Shown here: one piece after another, positions 37,947 to 48,232 of the stretch
Layout of the letters: the number at the start of each line of letters is the position of its first letter
Numbering within the stretch: the stretch's first letter is position 1
DNA from: Arthrospira sp. PCC 9108
GTDB lineage: Bacteria > Cyanobacteriota > Cyanobacteriia > Cyanobacteriales > Microcoleaceae
Direction of reading: 5' to 3'
NCBI GenBank assembly: GCA_016745315.1
Contig: CP066886.1
Span: 4,836,501 to 4,900,500, forward strand
Length of the DNA stretch: 64,000 bases
The notes under the pieces: model-generated
Told to the model about the DNA's origin: nothing
Seen by the model: the letters and a program-made list of their open reading frames with translations, nothing else
Database searches by the model: none
Position numbers and translations under genes: made by a program

Positions 37947-38909
37947 TATAGCACCAGACAGGATAGTTAGGACGTATAATGGAGAGGACGAGATGACTAA
38001 GAAGACCCAAAATGCCAGCCCCCTATAGTTACGACCTTAGACAAAAAGTTATTGATGCAATTGAACTAGACGGTATGCCCAAAACAGAAGCCAGTCAAGT
38101 TTTCCATGTCAGCCGGAACACCATCAATCTCTGGCTGCAAAGAAAAGAACACACCGGCGACTTCCTCCCTAAACCTAATCACCGACCTGGCAATAACCAC
38201 AAAATTACCGACTGGCATAAATTCAAGGCTTTTGCCCAAGAGCATGGCCACAAAACCTCCGCTCAAATGGCTGAACTTTGGGATGACGACATCTCTCCTC
38301 GCACCATATCCAGAGCCTTGAAGAAAATTGGCTTCACCAGAAAAAAAAACTTACGGCTACCAAGAACGTGATCAGCAACAGCGAGAGGAGTTTATTGCTC
38401 AGATTGAACATATGGAGCCACAAGAAGTGGTCTACCTCGATGAAGCCGGCATGAATAGTCAGGACTCGGATTACCCTTATGGTTACTGCGAGGAAGGAAA
38501 ACGCTTCGATGCCCTCAAATCAGGGAAGAGGCAGGGCAGGGTGAGCTATATGGCCGCATGGTGTCATCAACAACTCTTAGCCCCCGATCGCTTTGAGGGT
38601 TGTTGTAATCGGACAGTGTTTGAGTTGTGGTTGGAGTTCATCTTAATTCCAACACTGAAGCCAGGTCAGACTCTAGTGCTAGACAATGCAACGTTTCATA
38701 AAGGGGGACGGATTCCTGAGCTAGTGGAGGCGGCTCAATGCCGTTTGCTCTATCTACCACCTTATTCGCCAGACCTCAACAAGATAGAGAAATGTTGGTC
38801 GTGGTTGAAAGCCCGCATTCGCCATTGCACGTGAGCAGTTTGATTCTCTCGATGATGCCATGGATTCTGTTCTCAAGGCTGCGTCCTAACCGTATTGACG
38901 AGTGCTATA
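37947..38909 (+). mobile_element. IS630-family element, copy 1
   Basis: Bounded by TATAGCACCAGACAGGATAG at the left and its imperfect inverse (CGTATTGACGAGTGCTATA) at the right, with TA at both edges as expected for this TA-targeting family. About 960 bp. The transposase is frameshifted. Confidence 0.85.
38012..38889 (+). pseudogene. IS630 transposase, copy 1, frameshifted
   Basis: N-terminal helix-turn-helix (GMPKTEASQVFHVSRNTINLWLQRK), then the first frame ends after RKKNLRLP because the A-run at 38341-38349 has nine A against eight in copy 2. The DDE domain is in the other frame: VVYLDEAGMNSQDSDYPYG, TLVLDNATFHKGGR and LPPYSPDLNKIEKCWSWLK. A second shift near 38825 (CATTGCACGTGAGCAG) separates the last 23 residues and is shared with copy 2. 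Confidence 0.85.
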
Positions 38910-39277
38910 ATGTTCTTAACAAGCTCGAACCTTTGTTTTGAAGAGATTGCTCTTACTCCATCAACTCCGGCTGTCTTCTTGCCTTGACCCGCCTGGGGGG
39001 CGGGTTTATTAAGCTGACTGTTGGGAAGCATGGCTGACCGTGGAACCCGCCCCTACAGTCGCACTGCTAGGAGCCGGGCATAATATGACTTCACCAATAG
39101 ACGTTGCCATCTTCGTCCCTTAGCGTCTTGTCCCGATTTAGCTGCTTGAAATATACTCTTTTGGAGCTTGAATACTTTCCGTTGAACCTTAGTCCATGGG
39201 ATTGTCTTCCATGCGTTGTTCGTAGTCTTGATTGGTTTTGGTTTTCCCAACCCTTTCTTTAAACTCGCTATCGCCAT
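38910..39277 (-). pseudogene. RT N-terminal fragment of GII-6
   Basis: Codes MAIASLKKGLGKPKPIKTTNNAWK and the following 50 residues from 39277, then the 71-bp insert at 38987-39058, then a short piece of the next RT block up to the IS630 right end. No catalytic part remains. Confidence 0.8.
38987..39058. repeat. 71-bp palindromic insert (copy in GII-6)
   Basis: Same insert and RT position as at 16191 and 21743, minus strand. One extra G in the G-run. Confidence 0.75.
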
Positions 39278-39947
39278 TTGTACACCTACTAAACTCTATT
39301 CCTTACAATCAAACCGTGACCTGTTAGCATATCCCTACTATTACAGCAGGGTGTTGGCTTTTGGTCACATCTCACATCCTCCGAGACTTGCGGTTACACT
39401 TATCCCTACTGATATTTCGACCAAATAATCAGAGTCTAGGAGGACTTAAAACGTTCCATTTATATGGGCATTCCATCTTGAGATTTGTCCTTTCCACCGG
39501 GGTACTTTTAAAGGTCTGTGTAGGTGATGAAAAGATTACCCTACTTTTCCCCTTACTCTTTTGAGCGCAGCGTATCAACCTGTTTCGCTGCTCAATAATG
39601 ACGATGGTTCAAGCCGGACATTCGGTTTCCCTAATCATGGATGGTTGGCAGTGGTCGCATCTGGTAGTAGGTTCTACTTCACCCCTTCCGTTCCCCGCTT
39701 CAGTCCTGGGGTTATGATTCCCAAAACTGGGGGTGGCTGTCGCCGTTACTCTTTACTCCCTGATTTCTCAGTTGGTTCATGACCTTGAGTTCCCTGCCTT
39801 GTTTGGATTTTTCCAAACGTCGGGACATATAAACAGTTATGAGGATGGTCAGGAGTGCGCTCCTTATATTCAACCAAGGGGTATAAATCCTCACCAGGCA
39901 GTTATTTCGGGCATGGCAGCCCTATTTCATGCCTGAACGTCTCGCAC

Positions 39948-40247
39948 CTTTTACCACATTATGGCAAATGATTCAGGGCTGGGCTTGTTTTCTATATATT
40001 ACGGACGGATACAAAGTTTATCCTTGCTTAATTGAGGATTGCAATCATCTAGTCAGCAAAACGGCTATGACAAGAGTAGAAGGAGAAAACTGCCGTCTGA
40101 GGCACTATTTAGCCAGGCTACATCGCAAAACTTTGTGTTATTCCAAGTCCACTGAGATGTTGTACAAATCAATTCGCTTACTTATCTATTATTTGAAGCA
40201 TGGACAACTTCCTCCGTTCTCTTAATCATTCCTCACTGTGCAATACC
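39948..40247 (+). mobile_element. Right half of an IS1-family element with InsB C-terminal fragment
   Basis: Encodes FTTLWQMIQGWACFLYITDG to KHGQLPPFS (stop at about 40225) and ends at TGCAATACC (40247), the IS1 terminal repeat. The left half is absent; the chimeric intron GII-6 sits at the exact position where GII-2 splits the other IS1. The IS has inserted into the IscB gene that follows. Confidence 0.8.
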
Positions 40248-40805
40248 CAGAAAAAAGGTTCTCAGTCGGCCCGTGAGTTTCTGGAAAAAAAACCCGAAAT
40301 CTTGAAGCGGTTGCTAGTTCAGGCCCAAGCCCCCCTGAAAAATGCGGCCGCCGTCAACTCTACCCGATGGGCATTGTTTAACGGCCTGAAGCTAACTGGA
40401 TTACCCATTGAAATTGGCACTGGAGGTTTAACAAAATATAATCGGACGGTTCAAGGACTACCGAAAACCCATTGGCTAGATGCGGCTTGTGTGGGAAAAA
40501 GCACCCCGACCCGGTTGAAAATTAAAACTCACCAGCCACTACTAATTACTTGTTTTGGGCGTGGTGGCCGTCAAAAAGCGGCTCCTAACAAGAGGCTTCC
40601 GATTCGCCATAACCCATTAAAGCCAATTAAGGGATGGCTTACCGGGGATATAGCCAAGCATAAGACACATGGAATCGGTAGAATCACCCCGTCGAGTCGC
40701 GGCAGTTTTGTTTTAACCAAACCTGACCAAACTCAGTTTTCAGTCAAGCCAATAGATTTTAAACCTGTTTTTAGGAGAGATGGCTATTTGTATAAATTTT
40801 CCTGA
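40248..40805 (+). pseudogene. iscB: IscB C-terminal fragment (RuvC-III and C-terminal domain)
   Basis: IscB proteins are RNA-guided nucleases of IS200/IS605-type elements and relatives of the Cas9 ancestor. This piece begins at the last Cys of the HNH region (C-N-T-Q-K-K-G-S-Q, the first codons from the IS1 end), then REFLEKKPEILKRLLVQAQ, NAAAVNSTRWALFNGLKLTGLP, GTGGLTKYNRTVQGLPKTHWLDAACVG with the RuvC-III His/Asp region, and a C-terminal domain (KGWLTGDIAKHKTHGIGRI...GSFVL). The RuvC-I, bridge helix, RuvC-II and most of the HNH are missing, so it cannot work alone. Confidence 0.82.
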
Positions 40806-40846
40806 GTTGTCCGGTAATTACCAGGTTATAGATATACTGCGCCGCC

Positions 40847-42397
40847 CTAATGTTTTGGAGGGGTGAACTGGTTTTCGAGTTGTCGGACTACGGTTAAAGC
40901 TGAATAGGATACCCCTGCTGTTCCCTCTCCGGGGTGGGTACAGTCTCCCACTAGCCATAATCCATTAATGGGGGTACGATTGGAAAAGCCAAAGGGTCCA
41001 AAGGTGGAAATCCGCTGACCTACACCACCGACAACGCCTTGGTCACGCGCGGTATAACGGGCGAAAGTGCGGGGGGTGGCAGCACAGGAATAAATGATTG
41101 TTTCTGGGGTAAGCTGAAAGTAGGAACTTAGACGATTAATGGCCTGTTGGGTGTATTCGTGTTTGAGTTTCTGATAATCTGGGTTATGCCACCATTGCTG
41201 CGTATCTGTGAAACTAGAAGCAATAATGGTGGCTTGTCCGTGGGGGGCGCGTCCGTCCCCTGGGTGGCTGACGGAAACAAATAGGGAATTGTTTTCGCCA
41301 ATGGGTCGGTTATAGTCGTAAAGAAATTGGAGATGGGGGGGGCATTCGGGGGGAATGGCTGACTGATCAACTCCTAAATAAATGACGAAAGCCCCAGAAG
41401 CTGGGGGGAGTTTATTAATACGGTGGTGGTAAATGCGATCGAGGGGATTGGTGGAAATGTGGTTTTCCCAACCTAATAGCTTAACTATGTTCTGAACTGT
41501 GACGTTAGCAACTACTAGATCGGTGGTTTCTCGCCACACTTTCCCGGTTTTTTGATCGCGAATTTTGACCGCTACGACTTGACGGTTTTCGGTTTCGATC
41601 GCTTCTACGGTATGACCCATTAATAGGGTTCCTCCGTCCCGTTTCAGGCTGGCTACTAGGCGATCGCTTAATACTTGCATACTCCCCTGTAAATGATAGA
41701 GTCCTTGGGGTGATTGGGATACTCCCAACGCTGTGGCTGCATACAGTAATGCCGTTTCATCGGCGTTCACCTGGGAGTATAATTTTAATTGTAAATCCAG
41801 AAATGTTTTCAGACGGCGATCGTTGTCTATTCCATAGATCCGCAATAGATCCCCTACCGTCAATAGGGTAAAAGGTAGGGTAATCATGGTATCGAGACGC
41901 AAGGCTTTCACCAGTTGCACTAAATCCCACCAATTCCGAGGAGGTAAAATCGGATCGCGACTTTGAAACCGCCAACTAGCTTCAAATAGAGTTCCCATTA
42001 ATTGCCAAAACTTTTCACTCCCTGGGAACTGTTCTTGTCGTTCCTGCTGCCATTTTTCTGGGTCTCGCCAAACTCGAATCGGCTGGGTTTCTCCGGGTAA
42101 AAATACCGCACAAGCCGGGTCGCAGAAGGTGGCGGCTGGTAAGTCTATTTCTAATTCCGAGAAAATACGATGATGAATGCCGCCGGGTTCTAAACCAGCC
42201 ACTTGGGTCGCCCCTACATCAAAGGTAAAACCTTTACGTTTAAACGTGGAAGCACAGCCGCCCGGAACTATGGCTTGGTCGAGGACTAACACGGAATATC
42301 CTCGATGAGCCAGTAGTGCGGCGGTGGTTAATCCGCCTATACCAGCACCAATTACAATTACCATATTTGGACGGGGAAGGTTATCAACTTCTTTCAT
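40847..42397 (-). CDS. crtD: Carotenoid C-3',4' desaturase-type FAD oxidoreductase, 516 aa
   Basis: Phytoene-desaturase-like flavoprotein. The N-terminal VIGAGIGGLTTAALLAHRGYSV binds FAD; PGGCASTFKRKGFTFDVGATQVAG and the C-terminal GLWLVGDCTHPGEGTAGVSYSAL complete the fold. The overall sequence matches the cyanobacterial CrtD group that introduces a double bond in myxoxanthophyll synthesis; CrtISO/CrtH is the main alternative, and the SQVNADETALLYAATALGVSQ region favours CrtD. ATG at 42397, intact, normal length. Confidence 0.8.
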   Translation of the reverse strand: MKEVDNLPRPNMVIVIGAGIGGLTTAALLAHRGYSVLVLDQAIVPGGCASTFKRKGFTFDVGATQVAGLEPGGIHHRIFSELEIDLPAATFCDPACAVFLPGETQPIRVWRDPEKWQQERQEQFPGSEKFWQLMGTLFEASWRFQSRDPILPPRNWWDLVQLVKALRLDTMITLPFTLLTVGDLLRIYGIDNDRRLKTFLDLQLKLYSQVNADETALLYAATALGVSQSPQGLYHLQGSMQVLSDRLVASLKRDGGTLLMGHTVEAIETENRQVVAVKIRDQKTGKVWRETTDLVVANVTVQNIVKLLGWENHISTNPLDRIYHHRINKLPPASGAFVIYLGVDQSAIPPECPPHLQFLYDYNRPIGENNSLFVSVSHPGDGRAPHGQATIIASSFTDTQQWWHNPDYQKLKHEYTQQAINRLSSYFQLTPETIIYSCAATPRTFARYTARDQGVVGGVGQRISTFGPFGFSNRTPINGLWLVGDCTHPGEGTAGVSYSALTVVRQLENQFTPPKH

Positions 42398-42759
42398 TAA
42401 TTATTAGGTGGGAATGCTGGTTTTGGATTATAGCAAATTTTGGGGAATCTTAACTACCTATTTTGGCTCTGTATTGTGTTAAAATCTAATCGGGCGGGTG
42501 GTGAGTAGGTTTGTCAAACTATCCCGGTTTCCAGTTCACCGAGACTGAAGTTATAATCGTATGGGGGAAGGGTAAGGGTGAGGGTCGGAGGAGTAGGGAC
42601 CAGTAGGGACGAGTAGGGGGGTGATCAAAAAATTGATACCTAAGCGACTTTTCAAGTTGACCTAGCTGCCCTACAATTCACAAGGAGCCTAAATGCTGTA
42701 GCAACCTGGTTGAGTCTGATTCCGTCTAAACTAATACTAAACAGCAGAGTCAAAGTAAT
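42398..42759. other. Gene-free spacer
   Basis: No gene is visible. It separates crtD from the divergent small ORF at 42760 and should hold promoters for both. A GACCAGTAGGGACGAGTAGGG run of short repeats lies at about 42597-42617. Confidence 0.4.
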
Positions 42760-43059
42760 ATGAACGCTTTGTTACCGAGAATTTTAAAGTCTGCTTACCG
42801 CAGAGAACCAATTGTCAGTTTTGTGATTACAGTTGGGGCGGTTGATACTGTAATTGGTGGTGTAACTGCGAGTTTACCGCTGTTGAGTCTCGGTCTGGGA
42901 ACCGTGGGAGTAGCGGTAGCCTGGCGTTGGTGGCTTATACAGCGATCGCCAGTGGAACAACAAACCGAAACCGCGCCGGAATACTATTTACCGCCGAGTG
43001 GTTCCCGTCCTTCCTTACCTATGCTGACTCAGAATAAAAAGCCTCGTCCTCCCTACTAA
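42760..43059 (+). CDS. Hypothetical small membrane protein, 99 aa
   Basis: ATG 42760. Two hydrophobic segments (VSFVITVGAVDTVIGGV and LLSLGLGTVGVAVAWRWWLI) are followed by a Pro/Gln-rich tail. Unknown family. The MerR gene starts 10 bases after its stop. Confidence 0.6.
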   Translation: MNALLPRILKSAYRREPIVSFVITVGAVDTVIGGVTASLPLLSLGLGTVGVAVAWRWWLIQRSPVEQQTETAPEYYLPPSGSRPSLPMLTQNKKPRPPY

Positions 43060-43068
43060 TGAGTTAGG

Positions 43069-43491
43069 TTGGGGGTTGATAAGTTGCTGAAAATTGGAGA
43101 GGTAGCGGCCGAAAGTGGTTTATCGGTGAAAACAATTCGCTACTATGATGATATTGGGTTACTCTGGCCGACTGTTGATCGTAGCAGGTCGGGTTATCGG
43201 CTATTTGCTCCGGAAGTATTGACCCGACTGGCATTTATTAAACGCGCGCAAGGGTTGGGGTTGAGTTTGGCGGAAATTGCGGAAATTCTGAAAATTCGCG
43301 ATCGTGGTGACATTCCCTGTGACCAAGTGAAGCAGCGTTTACAAGCTAAGGTAGCGGATATTAATCAACAAATTATCGCCCTAGAAGGCTTGAAGGGAGA
43401 ACTTCAGGAGTTACTGAGTCAGTGGGAAGATCAGCCGTCAGCGAGTCGCATGGCTGATACTATTTGCCCCAATATTCAACTGAAACCCTAA
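43069..43491 (+). CDS. MerR-family transcriptional regulator, about 135-140 aa
   Basis: N-terminal winged helix: LKIGEVAAESGLSVKTIRYYDDIGLLWPTVDRSRSGYRLFAPEVLTRL is the MerR signature. A dimerisation helix follows (VKQRLQAKVADINQQIIALEGLKGEL). Cys residues in IPCDQVKQRL and in DTICPNIQ lie where metal-binding members have theirs, so it may sense a metal, perhaps Cu, Zn or Co. The start is uncertain: 43069 is TTG; a TTG at 43084 gives LLKIGEV. A hairpin terminator follows at 43502. Confidence 0.85.
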   Translation: MGVDKLLKIGEVAAESGLSVKTIRYYDDIGLLWPTVDRSRSGYRLFAPEVLTRLAFIKRAQGLGLSLAEIAEILKIRDRGDIPCDQVKQRLQAKVADINQQIIALEGLKGELQELLSQWEDQPSASRMADTICPNIQLKP

Positions 43492-43704
43492 AATAAAAAG
43501 AGGGAAGGATAAATGATCCTTCCCCTGAATTGGTGATTTTGGGTTTTGGTGTTGGTGTTGGTCTTTGGGTTGGTTGGTTTGGAGTTGTTTACGCAACTGT
43601 TGCTGTTGTTTTTTTAGCTGTCGCATTCTAGCCGCACCACCTTTACCTTTGTGGTTGCGCCCTTGGCGACGCGGGGACTCCCAGCGCTTTAGTTGTTGTG
43701 CCAT
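43438..43704 (-). CDS. Possible small basic protein (uncertain)
   Basis: ATG 43704 opens MAQQLKRWESPRRQGRNHKG, rich in Arg, Lys and Gln, which looks like a nucleic-acid-binding protein. The frame then crosses the hairpin at 43502-43524 and overlaps the end of the MerR gene, so its 3' part may be non-coding. The Gln/His-rich low complexity makes it doubtful. Included as a candidate only. Confidence 0.3.
   Translation of the reverse strand: MAQQLKRWESPRRQGRNHKGKGGAARMRQLKKQQQQLRKQLQTNQPKDQHQHQNPKSPIQGKDHLSFPLFILGFQLNIGANSISHATR
43502..43524. terminator. Hairpin after the MerR gene
   Basis: GGGAAGGAT (43502 onward) pairs with ATCCTTCCC with a short loop (AAATG), preceded by AAAATAAAAAGA, so on the minus strand it has a T-rich tail. 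It may serve transcripts from both sides. Confidence 0.55.
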
Positions 43705-43752
43705 GGGGTTATATTATTATTTTTAGGATAATACCTATAGTGTAACTGAGTT

Positions 43753-44648
43753 GTGCGAGACGTTCAGGCATCAAATAGGGCTGCAATGCCCGAAAATAAA
43801 TGCCTGGTGGGGATTTCAACCCCTTGGTTGAATATAAGGAGCGCACTCCTGACCATCCCTATAACTGTTTATATGTCCCAAAGCGAAAGCAAGGCAGGGA
43901 ACTCAAGGTTAATTCCACAAAGAAAATCGCAATACTCAACTATATAACACGGAGGATTAAAACCACTTGGGCGATTGTGGGAAAGAGTAACGGCGATAGC
44001 CACCCCCAGTTTCAGGAATCACACCCCGTCAGATTGAAGCGGGGAACGGAAGGCGTGAGGGAAACCTATTCCCAATAATCCGACCACTGCCAACCATCCA
44101 TGACTAAGGAAATCTGAATGTTCCGGCTTGAACCATCGTAATTATTAAGCAGCGAAAGAGGTTGATACGCTGCGTTCAAAAGGGCAAGGGGAAAAGTAGG
44201 ATAATCATATCAATACCTACACAGACCTTTAAAATTACCCCGGTGGATAGGACAAGTCTAAAGATGGAATGCCCGTATAAACGGAACGTTTAAACCCCTC
44301 ATAGGTTCTCAGCAGGAGGTATCTGCGGAGTAGTGAAAAGTGTAAGCGTATACCTTTAAGGGGAAAGGATGTGACTGAAAGCTAATGCCTAACTGTAATG
44401 GTTAGGATATGCCCACTAGTCACGGTGTGGATATAGAGACTGCGACAATTAAGAGTGTTTACGACGAAAGCGAGTTTAAAGACTACGATGTTGTATTTAG
44501 CTCCAAAAGTTGAAGTCACAAAGCAGGGAGTTGTTGCCCTGTTCCCGATGTCAAAAGGGGTATCTACATCAGGAGCCGTATGAGGTGAAAGTCTCAAGTA
44601 CGGTTTGGAATTGGAGTTGGGGAAGGTGACTTCCCTTTCGACCATAAC
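43753..44648 (+). mobile_element. ORF-less group II intron GII-7
   Basis: The 5' end is GTGCGAG at 43753; the 3' end CGACCATAAC ends at 44648, 896 bp. Domain V at about 44573-44607 is GAGCCGTATGAGGTGAAAGT. Domain IV has a trace of the RT start (ACGAAAGCGAGTTTAAAG, with ATG changed to ACG) and then jumps past the gene. It is directly followed by the inner part of GII-8, as if it had inserted into GII-8 and then lost the first half of that intron by recombination. Confidence 0.82.
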
Positions 44649-46607
44649 CTAACGGGTCACGGTTTGATTGTAAAGAATAGAGTCTAGTAGGAGTTACTAT
44701 GACGAAAGCGAGTTTAAAGAAAGGATTTGAGAAATCAAAACCAATCAAGACGTGCGTTTGTATGGAAACAAATCCCATGGGCGAAAGTCCAGAGGAAAGT
44801 TTTCAAGCTCCAAAAGAGGATATTTCAAGCAGCTAAATCGGGACAGGAGGCAAAGGCAAGAAGGTGGCAACGTCTACTGGTGAAATCATATTATGCCAGA
44901 CTCTTAGCAGTGCGACGAGTGACTCAAGATAATCAAGGCAAGAAAACAGCCGGAATCGATGGAATGAGAGCAATCTCTCCAAGACAAAGGTTTGAACTTG
45001 TTGAGAGCATTAAAAGAAACCTCAAAGCAAAACCACTGCGACGGGTGTGGATTCCAAAACCCGGAAGGGATGAAAAAAGCTGGAATAGGAATACCCACAA
45101 TCCAAGACAGAGCAAGGCAAGCGTTGGTTAAGTCGGCACTCGAACCGGAATGGGAATCGAGATTTGAAGGCACTAGCTATGGATTCAGACCTGGAAGGTC
45201 AGCTCATGATGCAATATCCAGAATCTTTCAAAGTATAAACAAAGGAGGTTATTACATACTGGATGCAGATATAGCGAAATGCTTTGACCGAATAAACCAT
45301 GATTACCTACTCTCCAAAATTCATTGTCCAAGGAGCCTAAAGAGAGACCTGAAACAATGGCTCAAATCTGGTGTGCTAGATAACGGCGTATTTGATGATA
45401 CAGAAACAGGGACACCCCAAGGAGGGGTAATAAGTCCACTCCTAGCTAACATCGCACTGGATGGTATGGAAAGGCTAATTAAAGAAATGTATCCAAATAA
45501 TGGAACAGCCACTCAGGTAAACCTTATAAGATACGCTGATGATTTTGTGGTTATCTCAAAAGACCTAGGAATCATTGAACAGTGCAAAACTGCAATTTCT
45601 GAATGGCTAAAACCTGTAGGATTAGAATTAAAACCTGAGTGCGAGACGTTCAGGCATGAAATAGGGTGGCAATACCCGAAATAACCGCCTGATGGGGACT
45701 TCAACCCCTCGGTTGAATATAAGGAGCGCACTCCTGACCATCCCCATAACTGTTTATATGTCCCAACATTTGTATAGAAATATACAGATAAGGCAGGGAA
45801 CCCAAGGTCAACACACTCCGTAATAATTATTAACATTTCTTAATAATTGAAGGGACGGAAAACCGAACTGGAAAGAAATCGGGAAACCGAACAGGAATGA
45901 ATGGAATGGAGATGAGGGTAACGGCGATAGCCACCCCCAGTTTTGGGAATCATAACCCCAGGATTGAAGCGGGGAACGGAAGGCGTGAAGTATAACCTAC
46001 TACCAGATGCGACCACTGCCAACCATCCATGATTAGGGAAACCGAATGTCCGGCTTGAACCATCGTCATTATTAAGCAGCGAAACAGGTTGATACGCTGC
46101 GTTCAAAAGAACAAGGGAAAAAGTAGGGTATTTCATGTTGCACCTACACAGACCTTTAAAAGTACCCCGGTGGATAGGACAAATCTAAAGATGGAATGCC
46201 CATATAAACGGAACGTTGTAATCCCTCTAAGGCTCTAACAATCTGGTCGAGATAGTTAGAAGTGACAAATGTAAGCGAATGCCTTTGAGGGGGTGAGATG
46301 TGACCAAAAGCCAACGCCTTATTGTAATGATAAGGATATGCAGACGGGTCACGGTTTGATTGTAAAGAATAGAGTCTAGTAGGAGTTACTATGACGAAAG
46401 CGAGTTTAAAGAAAGGATTTGAGAAATCAAGACCAATCAAGACGTGCGTTTGTATGGAAACATATTCCATGGGCGAAAGTCCAGAGAAAAGTTTTCAAGC
46501 TCCAAAAGAGGATATTTCAAGCAGCTAAATCGGGACAGGACGCAAAGGCAAGAAGGTGGCAACGTCTACTGGTGAAATCATATTATGCCAGACTCTTAGC
46601 AGTGCGG

Positions 46608-46679
46608 CTGTAGGGGCGGGTTCCACGGTCAGCCATGCTTCCCAACAGTCAGCTTAATAAACCCGCCCCCCAAGCGGGT
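46608..46679. repeat. 71-bp palindromic insert (copy in GII-9)
   Basis: Same insert and RT position as in GII-2, GII-3, GII-6 and GII-11. Confidence 0.75.
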
Positions 46680-48232
46680 CAAGGCAAGAAAACGGCTGGA
46701 ATCGATGGAATGAGAGTAATCTCCCCAAGACAAAGGTTGGAACTTGTTGAGAATATTAAGGGAAGCCTTAAAGCAAAAGCACTTAGGAGAGTATGGATAC
46801 CAAAACCTGGAAGGGATGAAAAAAGCTGGAATAGGCATTCCTACAATCCAAGATAGAGCGAGGCAAGCCTTGGTTAAATCGGCTCTCGAACCTGAATGGG
46901 AATCGAGATTTGAAGGCACAAGCTATGGGTTCCGTCCCGGACGGTCAGCCCACGACGCAATAGCACGAATTTACCTAAGTATCAACAAGGGTGAATATTA
47001 TGTACTGGATGCAGGTGCGAGACGTTCGGGTATGAAATAGGGCTGAAATGCCCGAAATAACTGCCCGGTGAGGATTCCAGCTCCGAATCTGGATATAAGG
47101 AGACCTCTCCTGAGCATCCTCATAACTGATTATATGTCCCGACGCTTAGGTAACTAAGCAAGGCAGGGAACTCAAGGTCATAAACGAACTGAGAAATCAG
47201 GGAGTAGAGAGTAACGGCGATAGCCACCCCCAGTTTTGGAAATCATAACTCCAGGATAGAAGCGGGGAACGGAAGGCGTGAGGTAGAACCTACTACCAAG
47301 ACGCGACCACTGCCAACCATCTATGATTAGGAAGACCGAATGTCCGACTTGAACCATCGTAAAGCACGAGCAGCGAAATAGGTTGATACGCTGCGTTCAA
47401 AAGAGCAAGGGGAAGAGTAGGTGTTTCCGTCATACTACCTACACAGACCTTTAAAGTACCCCGGTGGAAAGGACAAATCTAAAGATGGAATGCCCGTATA
47501 AACGGAACGTTGGTGCGAGACGTTCAGGCATAAAATAAGGTTGAAATACCTGAAATAACCGCCTGGTGGGGACTTAAACCCCTTGGTTGAATATAAGGAG
47601 ATCTCTCCTGACCATCCTCATAACTGTTTATATGTCCCAACGATTAGTATCCCACGATACAAATCAAGGCAGGGAACCCAAGGTCAAAACCAACTAACTC
47701 ATACAAATTACTTATACAAATTCTACAAATAGATAAGTAGAAGTTAGAGAGTCAGGGTAACGGCGATAGCCACCCCCAGTTTTGGGAATCACAACCCCAG
47801 GATTGAAGCGGGGAACGGAAGGCTCCAAGGTGTAACCCAACACCAGAATCGAGACCACTGCCAACCATCCATGATTAGGGAAACCGAATGTCCGGCTTGA
47901 ACCATCGTAATGATTGGGCAGCGAAACAGGTTGATACGCTGCGCTCAAAAGAGCAAGGGGAAAAGTAGGAACTTCAATGTCATAACTACACAGACCTTTA
48001 AAAGTACCCCGGTGGAAAGGACAAATCTAAAGATGGAATGCCCATATAAACGGAACGTTTTAACCCCTCTTGGGCTCTGACAATCTGGTAGAGAGAGTCA
48101 GTAGTGAAAGTGTAAGCGCAAGCCCATTAGGGGGTGAGATGTGACCAGAAGCCAATGCCCGACTGTAATGGTAGGGATATGCTAACGGGTCACGGTTTGA
48201 TTGTAAAGAAATAGAGTCAAGTAGGTGTACAA

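Larger units (their letters stand above)
37799..39947 (-). mobile_element. Chimeric group II intron GII-6 with an IS630 inside
   Basis: The 5' end GTGCGAG is at 39947 (next to the IS1 half) and the 3' end CGACCATAAC-type at 37799. The 5' side (38910-39947) matches RT-bearing introns, including the 71-bp insert; the 3' side (37799-37947) matches the ORF-less introns GII-7 and GII-12. The IS630 (37947-38909) is exactly at the switch. Domain V at about 37843-37880 has a changed base (GAGCAGT rather than GAGCCGT). The two exon flanks (gene A and IS1) do not belong together. Confidence 0.75.
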
